Made by a program: the position numbers and the translations under genes
Source of the DNA: Candidatus Paraprochloron terpiosi LD05
GTDB lineage: Bacteria > Cyanobacteriota > Cyanobacteriia > Cyanobacteriales > Prochloraceae
Direction: 5' to 3'
Assembly: GCA_018141785.1 (NCBI GenBank)
Contig: CP073341.1
Span: 1,067,118 to 1,131,117, forward strand
Length of the DNA stretch: 64,000 nt
The notes under the pieces: generated by a model
Database searches by the model: none
Seen by the model: only the letters and a program-made list of their open reading frames with translations
What the model was told of the DNA's origin: nothing
Part shown: piece by piece, positions 29,665 through 38,810 of the stretch
How the letters are laid out: each line of letters starts with the position of its first letter
Numbering within the stretch: the first letter of the stretch is position 1

Positions 29665-29947
29665 ATCAATGAACTTTGCCATCCAATTTGATTGTGATAT
29701 CCATGAATCAAAATATGACTGTCCAGATGTTTTAATAAATTACATTCGTGAATTCGATGAATAGGTCATACTTATAAAAGACGGTGGTACCAGCTATCTT
29801 ATAATTAGTTATTGTCCTTGGTGTGGGATAAAACTTCCAAACAGCAAACGCGATGAATGGTTTGAAACTTTAGAGTCTCTTTGTTTTGACGATCCTTGGG
29901 AGCAAAACATTCCTGAAAAGTTTAAATCACGAGACTGGTATCTCTGA
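29648..29947 (+). pseudogene. Small cysteine-rich protein (DUF6980-like) with an in-frame TAG
   Basis: From ATG 29648 the frame reads MKFCCESMNFAIQFDCDIH ... NYIREFDE, then TAG at 29762-29764, then VILIKDGGTSYLIISYCPWC GIKLP ... EWFETLESL ... FKSRDWYL and TGA at 29947. The whole is one 99-codon small metal-binding-like protein with CC, CDIH, CPD and CPWCG motifs, interrupted once. The stop replaces one residue and the frame is kept on both sides. It is thus a nonsense pseudogene, or, less likely, read through. The start overlaps the purF end. Confidence 0.6.
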
Positions 29948-30036
29948 TATCACCCGCAGCTCTAATTAGAACCCAAGTTGCACTACCGCAGTTGGTTCTT
30001 GTATACTACTTATAGAGAGTTAACAGGTTAAGGGAA

Positions 30037-30924
30037 ATGGGTAAAGTCATCGCTTTTGGTTGGTATGGTGGAAAATTTAATCATTTGAACTGGCTCCTAC
30101 CTTTGCTGCCAGAAGCGACTCATTACTGTGAACCATTTGGTGGTTCAGCGGCTGTTTTGTTGAACAGAAAGCCAGCTTTGGTGGAAACCTACAATGATAT
30201 TGATGAGGAAGTAGTCAACTTTTTTCGTGTTCTTCGAGATAAGCAAGAGGCGCTCATTAAAGCAATAGGTTTGACGCCATTTTCTAAGGAAGAGCTGAGG
30301 ATTGCAGTAGAAGAATCCATTGAGAATCTCTCAGAGTTGGAGCGAGCCCGTCGCTTTTTTGTCCGAGCGCGACAAGTGAGAACGGGTTTAGCCCAAACCG
30401 CCAGTGTAGGACGATGGGCCCATTGCAAACTAACTAGCCGTGCGGGGATGGCAGGTGCAGTTTCTCGCTGGCTTGGTAGTGTGGAGGGATTAGCTGAGAT
30501 TGTCCAAAGACTTTTGCGAGTTCAAATAGAAAACTCCACCGCTATCGAAGTTATTAAGCGATATGACAGTGAAGAAACTCTATTTTACTGTGATCCTCCC
30601 TATCCACATGACTCACGGGGTGATACAAATGCTTACGGATATGAGATGACTGATGATGAGCATCGGCAATTTGCTGAAGTGCTTAAAAACGTTAAAGGTA
30701 AAGTTGCTCTATCCGGTTATCACTGTGATTTGTATTCGGATCTCTATAGAGACTGGGACTACATAGAGAGTCCCACAAAACGGTGCCTCTCAGTGAAGCA
30801 ACCTCGAACTGAGGTACTTTGGGTTAATTATGATGTTCCAAAGCATGAAATCCAATGGATGAATCCAAAACAATCCTCACTACCGCTTTTCGACACGCAT
30901 CCAGTACCCTGGGAAAATCATTAA
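30037..30924 (+). CDS. D12-class DNA adenine N6-methyltransferase
   Basis: A 295-residue Dam-like (MethyltransfD12) enzyme that methylates adenine N6. The N-terminal AdoMet site appears as FGWYGGKFNHLNWLLPLLP and CEPFGGSAAVLLNRKP. The catalytic DPPY is at 186-189 (FYCDPPYPHDSRG). The C-terminal half carries the variable recognition region. Its last 70 bp overlap the restriction gene in another frame, so the pair is tightly coupled. A plausible RBS (AAGGGAA) precedes the ATG. Confidence 0.9.
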   Translation: MGKVIAFGWYGGKFNHLNWLLPLLPEATHYCEPFGGSAAVLLNRKPALVETYNDIDEEVVNFFRVLRDKQEALIKAIGLTPFSKEELRIAVEESIENLSELERARRFFVRARQVRTGLAQTASVGRWAHCKLTSRAGMAGAVSRWLGSVEGLAEIVQRLLRVQIENSTAIEVIKRYDSEETLFYCDPPYPHDSRGDTNAYGYEMTDDEHRQFAEVLKNVKGKVALSGYHCDLYSDLYRDWDYIESPTKRCLSVKQPRTEVLWVNYDVPKHEIQWMNPKQSSLPLFDTHPVPWENH

Positions 30925-31991
30925 TTGATGATGAGGAAATGAGAGAGGGTGTTGAATATGTAGCTTGTAATTTGAAGAATCGGGCTGGTGTGCGTCTCTT
31001 GATGGCGTGTTTACTTGCCAAAATTCATCGCCCCCAAGTAGACGTGAGAAAGCCCTATACGTCAATTGGCGGCTCGGATACTTTCTCCGGCAGAACTTAT
31101 GATGAGCGTTATCTTACTCCTTTCATTAATGAACACCACCTACCTTGTAATAGCACTACTGCTTTTCTCACACCCGCATTAAGGAATCGGAACGTGATGC
31201 TGGCAAGAGATCTAAATCTTGTGGGCAAACCACCTCAACTATATCAATTCTTGCTTCAACTATTGGATGATGTCAGCAACAATCGAATTACACCGGACAA
31301 CCTCTTAGCAGAAACAATACGCTTCCTTATTATTCACCGAAACAACCAACAACTAAGGATTAAAGGTTTGATTCAAGAGCTGAAAACTACAGAGGGTTCT
31401 TTACCTCTATCATCTGAGGATATTGTTAATCTGATCCAGCAACATTTGAGTCTCAGCAAAGGAACCAGCCGCTTACCTGTTCTTATTGTTGCTTCTGCAT
31501 ATCAATCGGCGCAGGAACACCTTGGTGAAAAGTTTCTTGCGTTGCAGTCTCACAATGCTGCTGATATACAAACAGGTGCATTAGGTGATGTGGAGATAAC
31601 TTTACTAGGAGACAATGAAATAATAACCAGCTATGAAATGAAAGATAAGCGAGTGACGGTTGAGGATATAGATAGAGCACTACAAAAATTATCTTCAAGC
31701 GGAAAAAAAGTTGACAACTATATTTTCATTACCACAGACATAATTGATGAACAAGTTCAAAACTATGCCCGCTCCTTATACCAAGAGACTGGAGGTATTG
31801 AGTTTGTTATTTTAGATTGCATTGGTTTCATTCGGCATTTTCTCCACTTATTCTATCGATTGAGAAGCAAGTTTCTTGAAAATTACCAGTCTATGATTTT
31901 AGAAGCAGCCCAAAGTTCAGTAAGTCAGCCAGTCAAAGAAGCTTTCTTGGTTATGCGGCGAACAGCAGAATCAGAGCTGGAGATTGGTTGA
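30855..31991 (+). CDS. Type II restriction endonuclease, probably SacI-like family
   Basis: 378 residues, encoded overlapping the end of the methyltransferase gene, which strongly implies the cognate nuclease. The N-terminal GGSDTFSGRTYDERYLTPFINEHHLPCN and LTPALRNRNVMLARDLNLVG recall restriction enzymes of the SacI family; this is recognition from memory. A possible PD-(D/E)XK site is DVEITLLGDNE ... YEMKDKRV (Glu261-Met-Lys263). The recognition sequence cannot be deduced. Translational overlap after the methylase fits protection before cutting. Confidence 0.65.
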   Translation: MDESKTILTTAFRHASSTLGKSLIDDEEMREGVEYVACNLKNRAGVRLLMACLLAKIHRPQVDVRKPYTSIGGSDTFSGRTYDERYLTPFINEHHLPCNSTTAFLTPALRNRNVMLARDLNLVGKPPQLYQFLLQLLDDVSNNRITPDNLLAETIRFLIIHRNNQQLRIKGLIQELKTTEGSLPLSSEDIVNLIQQHLSLSKGTSRLPVLIVASAYQSAQEHLGEKFLALQSHNAADIQTGALGDVEITLLGDNEIITSYEMKDKRVTVEDIDRALQKLSSSGKKVDNYIFITTDIIDEQVQNYARSLYQETGGIEFVILDCIGFIRHFLHLFYRLRSKFLENYQSMILEAAQSSVSQPVKEAFLVMRRTAESELEIG

Positions 31992-32155
31992 TCAGTCACC
32001 AGTTACCCGCCCCCTTCTCCTGTACTTTGTTTCTAGGGTTTCAGTCACTGTTTCCTGAATATAGCAAGCTATCATGAGTTGTTAGCATTGTTTTATATTG
32101 TGTGATGAGCCATCAATGATTACCCTGGACGAAATCGAAGCTGCTATCTGAGTGC

Positions 32156-33865
32156 CTAAAAAAGGAAGTATCGTTGAGCTAAAGGCAAAACTGTAGCTGG
32201 CTCACAGATTAGTAGCTCCCCGTCAGCTCGCACCTCATAGGTTTCAGGATCTACCTCAATGTGAGGTAAAGTATTATTGAGCTTCAAATCCTGCTTGCGC
32301 ACTTGACGAGTTCCTTGAACTGCGATCGTTGGCTTAGTCAAGCCAATTTGTGCCCCAATTCCGGCAGCCTGAGCAGCTTGGGAAACAAACGTGCAGGAGG
32401 TTGCTGCGATCGCCCCACCAAAACTAGCAAACATGGGGCGAGCATGAATCGGTTGAGGGGTGGGAATACTAGCATTGGGGTCACCCATTTGGGCATAGGC
32501 GATCGCCCCACCCTTCAGAACAATATGAGGACGCACCCCAAAGAATGCAGGTTTCCAGAGACAAAGATCCGCTAGTTTACCCACCTCAATGGACCCCACA
32601 TGGTCGGCAATACCATGGGTGATTGCCGGATTAATGGTGTACTTGGCGATATAGCGCTTGGCACGATTGTTATCATTTCTCTCAGTATCCGGTGCTAAAG
32701 GACCACGCTGCACCTTCATTTTGTGAGCGGTTTGCCAAGTGCGTGAGATAACCTCTCCCACCCGACCCATAGCCTGAGAATCGGAGGCAATCATACTAAA
32801 GGCACCCAAGTCATGGAGAATATCCTCCGCCGCGATGGTTTCTCTGCGGATCCGAGACTCAGCAAAGGCTACATCTTCGGGAATATTAGGATCTAAATGG
32901 TGACACACCATCAGCATATCCAGGTGTTCATCTAAGGTATTGACAGTATAGGGGCGCGTGGGGTTCGTAGAAGAGGGCAAAACTGAAGCCTGACCACAGA
33001 CTTTAATAATGTCTGGAGCATGACCTCCACCTGCCCCCTCCGTGTGATAGGTGTGAATTGAGCGATTTTGAAACGCCGCGATGGTATCCTCCACAAATCC
33101 CGCTTCATTCAGGGTATCCGTATGAATAGCCACTTGTACATCGAATTGCTCTGCCACCTCCAAGCAGGTATGGATTACACTGGGTGTGGTACCCCAATCT
33201 TCATGGAGTTTCAATCCCATTGCTCCAGCCCGCACCTGCTCTTCTAACCCCTGGCATTGGCTACTATTACCCTTACCGAGGAAGCCTAAGTTCATAGGAA
33301 AAGCATCTGCTGCCTGTAACATACGATGAATATTCCAGGGACCGGGAGTGCAAGTTGTGGCATTAGTACCAGTGGCAGGTCCAGTACCACCCCCTAGCAT
33401 AGTTGTGATCCCAGAAACCATAGCTGTCTCAATTTGCTGTGGACAAATGAAGTGAATATGGGCATCAATACCTCCCGCTGTCAGGATCATCCCTTCTCCA
33501 GCCAAGGCTTCCGTACCGGGGCCAATTATAATATTGACATCATCTTGAATGTAAGGATTGCCTGCCTTACCTATTTTATATATCCTTCCATCTTTAATGC
33601 CTATATCAGCCTTAATAATTCCCCACCAGTCTAGAATCAGGGCATTGGTAATTACCAAGTCCACAGCCCCATCACTGTTAGCAATAGGCGATTGTCCCAT
33701 ACCATCCCTAATTACCTTGCCACCACCAAACTTAACCTCATCACCATAGGTAGTGTAGTCTTGCTCCACTTCAATCAGCAATTCTGTATCCGCCAACCGA
33801 ACCCTATCCCCCACAGTGGGTCCATAGGTTTCAGCATAAGCCCTGCGCTCCAGATGAAAACTCAT
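32156..33865 (-). CDS. ureC: Urease alpha subunit
   Basis: The 569-residue catalytic subunit of nickel urease. All active-site residues occur at the expected +2 offset from the Klebsiella numbering: His136 and His138 (AHIHF), carbamylated Lys219 and His221 (GLKLHEDWG), His248, His274, and the flap Cys321-His322 (MVCHHLDP). It follows ureB exon 2 by 46 bp on the same strand, so its expression may depend on read-through of the intron-containing transcript. Confidence 0.97.
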   Translation of the reverse strand: MSFHLERRAYAETYGPTVGDRVRLADTELLIEVEQDYTTYGDEVKFGGGKVIRDGMGQSPIANSDGAVDLVITNALILDWWGIIKADIGIKDGRIYKIGKAGNPYIQDDVNIIIGPGTEALAGEGMILTAGGIDAHIHFICPQQIETAMVSGITTMLGGGTGPATGTNATTCTPGPWNIHRMLQAADAFPMNLGFLGKGNSSQCQGLEEQVRAGAMGLKLHEDWGTTPSVIHTCLEVAEQFDVQVAIHTDTLNEAGFVEDTIAAFQNRSIHTYHTEGAGGGHAPDIIKVCGQASVLPSSTNPTRPYTVNTLDEHLDMLMVCHHLDPNIPEDVAFAESRIRRETIAAEDILHDLGAFSMIASDSQAMGRVGEVISRTWQTAHKMKVQRGPLAPDTERNDNNRAKRYIAKYTINPAITHGIADHVGSIEVGKLADLCLWKPAFFGVRPHIVLKGGAIAYAQMGDPNASIPTPQPIHARPMFASFGGAIAATSCTFVSQAAQAAGIGAQIGLTKPTIAVQGTRQVRKQDLKLNNTLPHIEVDPETYEVRADGELLICEPATVLPLAQRYFLF

Positions 33866-33911
33866 TAACCTTCATCTCCTTATGGTCAACTATCTTCTCA
33901 AACTCATTTCT

Positions 33912-34004
33912 TCAAAGTGGACCATTAACCAAACCGTTGAAACCATAGACCTGTCGCTCACCCTTAAACGGAATGAGAGTCACTGTCTTCTCGTCTCCCG
34001 GCTC
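33912..34004 (-). CDS. ureB: Urease beta subunit, exon 2
   Basis: The last 30 codons plus stop of UreB ([20 protein letters not shown] ... LVNGPL). The sequence directly continues exon 1 (AGTAVRF | EPGD), the most conserved UreB junction. Intron A2 ends at 34005 on this strand. Joined with exon 1 the protein is 113 residues, close to the usual 101-110. Confidence 0.93.
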   Translation of the reverse strand, partial: EPGDEKTVTLIPFKGERQVYGFNGLVNGPL

Positions 34005-34088
34005 ATTAGAGTCGAGGGAGATGTTGCCACCTCGCCCCTCTCCTACGAACTGTACGTGAGACTTTCACCTCATACAGCTCAGGTGCTC

Positions 34089-35882
34089 CTATGTCTTCAC
34101 GACGCGCTTTACGAGTCCGTCCTTAATGCGCTTGCGATGTATTGCTTGCGCCTGGTGACATTCTCGGTGGAGGGCAACTAGATTCTTGGGTTTCCAGTTG
34201 TTATGATTGCCGTCTTTGTGGTGCAACTCCACAGCTCCATCCCTCTCCATGAACTTACGGTTGCAATGCGGACACGTACCCTTCTGTCGCTTAATGGCGT
34301 TAGCGGTTGGGCCACTATATAGTTTAGAGTTGCGACCGACCCAATAGGAAATATTCCCATTGAAGGGTGAGGCATCACCTTTGACCATTACGTGGTCATT
34401 GACTTTCCAGGGAACTGAGGGAAAGGCTTTCTCTATCTGGGCTATTGTAAGTTGGCGTTTTGCTGCTCCTACTAGGGGTTTCCCTTTGATAGCCAGACGT
34501 CTTGCTTTCTCCGCTTCCTTAATTGCCATCCTGCGTTTTTCTGCCCTTAGTTTGCGCCATAACCATATCCGCAGTGACCATAGAGCGTGTTTACCCATAT
34601 CGCAGTTTTTATGATATTGCCTCCACCCTCGGACTTGTGACTCAATCCTTTTCAGGCGAGCCTCCGTGGATGCGCCATTTCTCCAAGTAGCTTTAACCTT
34701 GGCCTTTATGTCCGCATAATTCTCAGAGCTCGGAGTGGACTTAAAGAGCCCACGGGAGTTGACACGAAAGCGCCACCCCAGGAAGTCAAATCCTTCCGTA
34801 GCTTTACTCACCTTAGTCTTGGTTTCGTTAATTCGTAGCCCTCTGGACTTTAGGAATTCATCGATATCCTCCCGTAGCCTCTTGGTATCAGCTCCGGGTT
34901 TACAGATAAAGACCGCATCATCCGCGTAACGTATACCCCTTATGAGAGTGCCATCTCGGCGTCTCCTTTTCCATTGATTCAACCCCAGGTTCTCAAATCC
35001 ATCTAGAGCGATATTGGCCAGTAGGGGTGAGATAACCCCACCTTGGGGGGTACCCTTCATACTGGAGGGATATTCACCACGAACGCCTGCTTTTACAGCT
35101 CTCTTTAATCCCTTTAAGGCTTCGATTGGTAGGACTACTCCATTGAGCATGACCTTGTGGTCAATTTCGTCAAAGCATTTACTGATATCTGTTTCCAGAA
35201 TCAGCTTGTCCTTGCCGTTACACGTCTTCTTAAGTTGGTCAAAGATGAGCTTTTGTGCGTCCGCAGTACAGCGGCCGGGTCTGAAGCCATAGCTTCTTTC
35301 TCCGGCGGTTGCCTCATAGGCTGGTTCGGCTGCTAATTTGAGCAGTGCTTGCCATGCCCTGTCGGCCATTGTAGGGATGCCTAATCCACGAGTTTTGCCG
35401 TTTGGCTTCGGGATATTTACCCTTCTTAGTTGCTGGTGTTTCCATTGGTACCAATGCTTGTTCAGCCTTTGGCACAACACTAGACGTTCCTTGGGAGAAA
35501 GCGCTGTTTTGCCATCAACTCCGGGGGACTTACGCCCTTGGTTTAGCTGTGTTACTTGTTTGACGGCCAGAGCTTGAGCTGCACGACTTTGTAATAAAAG
35601 CCGTTGTAAACGTTTGACCTTGGCTTTTGCTTGTTCTTTTTGCGCTTTGAAGATACTCCGCTGTAACCGAAATACATGTTGCCGGAATTTCTTCCATGGC
35701 AGGTCTTTCCAGACATCGTCAGCCCTCCGGCCAATCTTCCCCGTTAGCAGGAATGCTGCTAGGTGGAGTCTCAGGGCTTTTAAACTGCGGTATTCGATTG
35801 GAGTCTGGTTAGTGATATTCACAGTTTTGACCTTGTCAGTCGCTCTGATAATTACATTGGGCATCTTCTCTGTAGAAACCAT
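34089..35882 (-). CDS. Intact intron-encoded reverse transcriptase/maturase/HNH (family A)
   Basis: 597 residues, uninterrupted. The N-terminal RT-0/1 region (VTQLNQGRKSPGVDGKTA, NIPKPNGKTRGLGIPTM), the palm motif RYADDAVF (YADD at 319-322), TPQGGVISPLLANIALDG, the maturase X domain (about 390-470) and a C-terminal HNH (CPHCNRKF, ELHHKDGNHNNW) are in the usual order. The protein should both splice and mobilise A2. It may also serve the defective family A copies A1, A3 and A4 in trans, since their ORFs are broken; that is inference. Confidence 0.93.
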   Translation of the reverse strand: MVSTEKMPNVIIRATDKVKTVNITNQTPIEYRSLKALRLHLAAFLLTGKIGRRADDVWKDLPWKKFRQHVFRLQRSIFKAQKEQAKAKVKRLQRLLLQSRAAQALAVKQVTQLNQGRKSPGVDGKTALSPKERLVLCQRLNKHWYQWKHQQLRRVNIPKPNGKTRGLGIPTMADRAWQALLKLAAEPAYEATAGERSYGFRPGRCTADAQKLIFDQLKKTCNGKDKLILETDISKCFDEIDHKVMLNGVVLPIEALKGLKRAVKAGVRGEYPSSMKGTPQGGVISPLLANIALDGFENLGLNQWKRRRRDGTLIRGIRYADDAVFICKPGADTKRLREDIDEFLKSRGLRINETKTKVSKATEGFDFLGWRFRVNSRGLFKSTPSSENYADIKAKVKATWRNGASTEARLKRIESQVRGWRQYHKNCDMGKHALWSLRIWLWRKLRAEKRRMAIKEAEKARRLAIKGKPLVGAAKRQLTIAQIEKAFPSVPWKVNDHVMVKGDASPFNGNISYWVGRNSKLYSGPTANAIKRQKGTCPHCNRKFMERDGAVELHHKDGNHNNWKPKNLVALHRECHQAQAIHRKRIKDGLVKRVVKT

Positions 35883-36408
35883 CAGGCAGTTACGCCTTCT
35901 CTTACCCTCGCTCTTCCGTTAGGTCGTTAATCAAGCGACCCCACCATCTCACATACTTGCTCTTGCGCGGTCGCGCCTGAGCAAGGCTTGGAATCCCTTG
36001 TTTTGATGGAAGTTGAGCGAGTTTTTACTCGTTCCGAATGAACTATTGTTACGAACCCTTGGGACTCATCCGTTGACCTATCACCAACTCAGGAATGTAA
36101 ATATACAGTTCGGTTTTTACGAGTTTCTTTCGGTGTCTTTTCTGCTCTATAGCGGTTTTGGCAGTGTCGCAGTTTAGGTCTTTTCACTGATGATTCACGT
36201 TGTTATCCCGGTGTTCTCCCTATTAGCGGCGTTACCATCGAACCGCTCGATAGCTCCGGTTCCGCCCTGCTGCCAGCTTCAGCCTGATGATTAATCTCAC
36301 TGTGGCCAGATAAGGATTCACATGATTCCTTCATGGGAGAGGCTTGGTGACACGATTTCTGGCCGTGCCCTCACTCTCATAGTTCATTCAGTTGTCAGGG
36401 TTTGGTAA

Positions 36409-36433
36409 CCCCCGGCATCGCGGATGACGAGGG
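36409..36433. repeat. Palindrome element in A2
   Basis: CCCCCGGCATC - GCG - GATGACGAGGG, a slightly decayed member of the dispersed family, within the intron 5' domain. Orthologous by position to the half copy in A1. Confidence 0.7.
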
Positions 36434-36550
36434 AACGTTTCCGTTTTCAGCCCCTTTCAGTGCTTATATGTTCGGAGACGCTGTCCCTAGAACCCTGCTC
36501 CTGCTTATGTTTGGCTTACGCCGCGACTTTCACAGGAAACGGAGCCGCAC

Positions 36551-36799
36551 AAACCGCACTGCTGTACCAGCAGGAATGTCTAGGCGTTTGCCTCTTGCTT
36601 GGTCTCGCTCGAAAATTAGCGCTCGGTTCACTTCAAAAAAGTGAAAATGGGACCCCACTTGAATGGGACGATCCCCCGTATTTGCTACCGTCAGTTCAGT
36701 GGTTTCTGCACCAGCATTCAGTTCAATGGTGCCCGGTGTTGTCAAAATTTCCCCTGGAATCATGAGGGTGGGACCTCTTGGTAGTATTTGCTCGAACAT
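36551..36799 (-). CDS. ureB: Urease beta subunit, exon 1
   Basis: The first 83 codons of Ure[62 protein letters not shown]. UreB is the second structural subunit of urease. The exon ends on a codon boundary at 36551. Without splicing, translation runs a few codons into the intron (VRLRFL) and stops, losing the C-terminal 30 residues. The ATG lies 3 bp after the ancestral ureG stop (36803). Confidence 0.94.
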
Positions 36800-36802
36800 A
36801 TG

Positions 36803-36829
36803 TTATATCATCTGGGATTTGATGACTTT
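36803..36829 (-). other. Ancestral 3' end of ureG, separated by an intron relic
   Basis: KVIKSQMI followed by TAA, placed 3 bp before the ureB ATG. It looks like the original ureG tail. Exact removal of the 104-nt relic leaves it one base out of frame with the upstream ureG codons. Confidence 0.45.
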
Positions 36830-36933
36830 ATTAGAGTCGAGGGAGACGTTACCGCCTCGCCCCTCTCCTACGACACCGAAGGTGCCGCCTTTGGCGTCCC
36901 GGACGTGCGACTTTCACAGAGAACGAGCCGCAC
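36830..36933 (-). mobile_element. 104-nt relic of a family A group II intron in ureG
   Basis: It starts like a family A intron (GTGCGGCTCG, then CTGTGAAAGTCGC) and ends with its domain VI (GTAGGAGAGGGGCGAGG ... CTCTAAT). About 2.4 kb of interior is missing. Only a piece of domain V (GTGAAAGTCGCACGTCCGG) remains, followed by an extra hairpin with arms GACGCC and GGTGTC. It cannot self-splice in a normal way because domain I and most of V are gone. It alters the ureG C-terminus. Confidence 0.8.
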
Positions 36934-37519
36934 TAATAAATGTAATAACTTCATCCAAGCCCTGCTGAGTCTTGAGATTGGTGAACACAAATGGCTTTTT
37001 CCCTCGCATCCGCTTTGCATCCCGCTCCATAATATCCAAATCTGCTCCTACCAGGGGAGCTAAGTCGATTTTGTTAATAATTAGCAAATCTGACCGGGTA
37101 ATCCCAGGTCCCCCCTTGCGGGGAATTTTATCTCCTGCTGCCACATCAATCACATAGAGAGTTAAGTCCACTAGTTCGGGGCTGAAGGTAGCAGCGAGAT
37201 TATCCCCTCCGCTTTCCACAAACAATAAATTCAGTTGTGGATATTTTTGCTCTAAGGTTTCCATCGCCACTAGATTAATTGATGCATCCTCACGAATGGC
37301 AGCGTGAGGGCATCCTCCGGTTTCAACTCCAACAATGCGCTCCTCAGACAGAGCCTTTGCTCTGACCAAAAACTGAGCATCTTCACGGGTATAAATGTCA
37401 TTGGTCACCACCGCCAGTTCAGTGGTTTGACGCAGTGCTTTACACAATGCCTCAATCAATGCTGTTTTTCCAGACCCCACTGGTCCTGCTACACCAATTC
37501 GCAAAGGAGTTTTAGACAT
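36914..37519 (-). CDS. ureG: Urease accessory GTPase UreG, C-terminus altered
   Basis: 201 codons as read. UreG is the GTPase that drives nickel delivery to urease with UreE, UreF and UreD. The P-loop GPVGSGKT is at 12-19, with [44 protein letters not shown] and INKIDLAP. The last residues (SAARSL) are encoded by an intron relic starting at 36933. The original tail (KVIKSQMI) lies beyond it. All GTPase and metal motifs precede the junction, so activity is likely kept. It starts 4 bp after ureF. Confidence 0.93.
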   Translation of the reverse strand: MSKTPLRIGVAGPVGSGKTALIEALCKALRQTTELAVVTNDIYTREDAQFLVRAKALSEERIVGVETGGCPHAAIREDASINLVAMETLEQKYPQLNLLFVESGGDNLAATFSPELVDLTLYVIDVAAGDKIPRKGGPGITRSDLLIINKIDLAPLVGADLDIMERDAKRMRGKKPFVFTNLKTQQGLDEVITFISAARSL

Positions 37520-37523
37520 AGAT

Positions 37524-38258
37524 TTAACTTTGAAATAAGCGCACGGTCAAGGTTTCATGTTGACTACTAGCCAAAGCCGAGCCAATATTACAACTACTCA
37601 ACTTATCATCCGGTCGGGCCATGGCCTCAGTCACGGCCCCTATAATGTTGGGAGTCAGGTTCAACAAAAGCTGCTGACCTGCTGTTTGCCCTAGGGGCAC
37701 CAACTTTACCCCGGCATTAATGAGGTTACTGACCCAACTGTGAAAATAGGCCAGTAAGGCAGACTGGAGGTCAATTTGCCAGTGGGCAGCAGCTCCCCCA
37801 AAGGCGATCGCCCAGTTACAAGGGGTGCCACAGACTTCTAACCAGTCCATCACAGTGGGATCCAGGGAGCTAAGCAAACGAGACAGGGAGCGACCCATAT
37901 GCCAACTTTGCCGCCGAAGTTCTTCAGTTTCCCGTGCGGCAGACCACCATTTATTCCAGTACACTAGCTCTGTGGTATCCTCCTGGTGTACAGCTCTATA
38001 GGCTCGCACTGCAATGGCTCCCTCAACCACTATACTGCCCCACTGCAATTCTCGCTCCAACCAGTGTTGTAAGGTTTCCATAGAGTTAATAACACATCCA
38101 GCTACTAGGGTTTCTAGTCCTTCAGAATAACTGTAGGCTCCCACTGGCAGGGTTGGACTACCTAGCATTAGCAAGTGCAACAGGGCTGTAGGGGTGAGGG
38201 CTAGGTCCGTGCCTAAACTAGCTGAGAACGCCTTGGAACCTTTAGGAGGAAGATGCAT
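37524..38258 (-). CDS. ureF: Urease accessory protein UreF
   Basis: A 244-residue, mainly helical protein that, with UreD and UreG, forms the nickel-loading complex. [20 protein letters not shown] is the family signature; GAAAHWQID and [12 protein letters not shown] are also typical. The ATG at 38258 overlaps the ureE stop (TGATG), supporting this start rather than the longer upstream frame. Confidence 0.9.
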   Translation of the reverse strand: MHLPPKGSKAFSASLGTDLALTPTALLHLLMLGSPTLPVGAYSYSEGLETLVAGCVINSMETLQHWLERELQWGSIVVEGAIAVRAYRAVHQEDTTELVYWNKWWSAARETEELRRQSWHMGRSLSRLLSSLDPTVMDWLEVCGTPCNWAIAFGGAAAHWQIDLQSALLAYFHSWVSNLINAGVKLVPLGQTAGQQLLLNLTPNIIGAVTEAMARPDDKLSSCNIGSALASSQHETLTVRLFQS

Positions 38259-38746
38259 CAGTTTGGAGTTCTCAGAGAGGATCTTTCGGAATGTAGATGG
38301 TGATATGCTCCCGTTTCTGGACAAAAGGGTGCGACCTCCTCAACCACATGGACCTGGAGATGCTCTACCAGCAGCAGAGACTTCAACACTGGGTTTAGCC
38401 CTAACCGTAAATGGGTCACGGTCACTTCTAGGGGAACATGGCGGTTGCCCAAATGGTAGGCGGCTCGGAGGAGGGCCAGAGTTGTCTTAGCGGTCACGGT
38501 CAGGACAGGCTCAGGCTTGGCAACAACTCGCACTAACGCCCGTCCGGTGTCGGACTGGAGCAGATCCCCATTCCTTAGGACTGTGCCCCGTGGCAGCTGT
38601 AAGTAAAGGGTACGCCCTCCCGACCAGTCATAACGATAACGGGCGCGGGTTCGTTCTTCGGCGGTCAGGGAAAGTTCACCCAACACGGCAACAGTGGGAT
38701 CGGGAGGAAGTCGTTGTTGCAGAATGATTATATTATGGGGATTCAT
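38258..38746 (-). CDS. ureE: Urease accessory nickel chaperone UreE
   Basis: 162 residues with the UreE N-terminal domain (LSLTAEERTRARYRYDWSGG, LPRGTVLRNGDLLQSD) and the metal-binding C-terminal domain (AAYHLGNRHVPLEV). It has no His-rich tail. A start five codons upstream (38761) is equally possible. The frame stays open further upstream but that part is repeat-derived. It is the first gene of the minus-strand ureEFGBC run. Confidence 0.9.
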   Translation of the reverse strand: MNPHNIIILQQRLPPDPTVAVLGELSLTAEERTRARYRYDWSGGRTLYLQLPRGTVLRNGDLLQSDTGRALVRVVAKPEPVLTVTAKTTLALLRAAYHLGNRHVPLEVTVTHLRLGLNPVLKSLLLVEHLQVHVVEEVAPFCPETGAYHHLHSERSSLRTPN

Positions 38747-38783
38747 GGCTATGGAAACCATTTTGCACACTATTCTTGACACT

Positions 38784-38810
38784 CCCCCCGGCATCATCGA
38801 TGGCGGGGGG
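38784..38810. repeat. Palindrome element upstream of ureE
   Basis: CCCCCCGGCATC - ATC - GATGGCGGGGGG. A good copy outside any intact intron. The adjoining 38828-38845 shares 18 nt with the extra hairpin in the ureG intron relic. Confidence 0.8.

Larger units (their letters stand above)
34005..36550 (-). mobile_element. Group II intron A2, in ureB
   Basis: 2546 nt on the minus strand, sense to ureB. It begins GTGCGGCTCC (36550) and ends CTCTAAT (34005). Canonical domain V is at 34047-34080. Excision joins codon 83 of ureB to codon 84 without any gain or loss, giving the conserved UreB sequence. Its encoded protein is the only intact A-family maturase in the window. One 24-27 nt palindrome copy lies at 36409-36433 in the 5' domain. 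Confidence 0.96.

Noticed and set aside
29762-29764. TAG as a recoded (pyrrolysine-type) codon
   Set aside because: Cyanobacteria are not known to recode TAG and no recoding element is visible; a nonsense mutation is the simpler reading.
34089-35882. Reverse transcriptases as retron or DGR components
   Set aside because: Each RT has a maturase X region and an HNH domain and lies in a unit with group II ends and domain V. There are no variable/template repeats or msr/msd structures.
36402-36765. Plus-strand ORFs over the ureB exon 1/intron border
   Set aside because: They are antisense to ureB and the intron 5' domain, where the UreB protein sequence is unmistakable.
36803-36934. ureG relic as a functional mini-intron that restores UreG
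   Set aside because: Exact excision at the family boundaries leaves the downstream tail one base out of frame, and domain I and half of domain V are missing.
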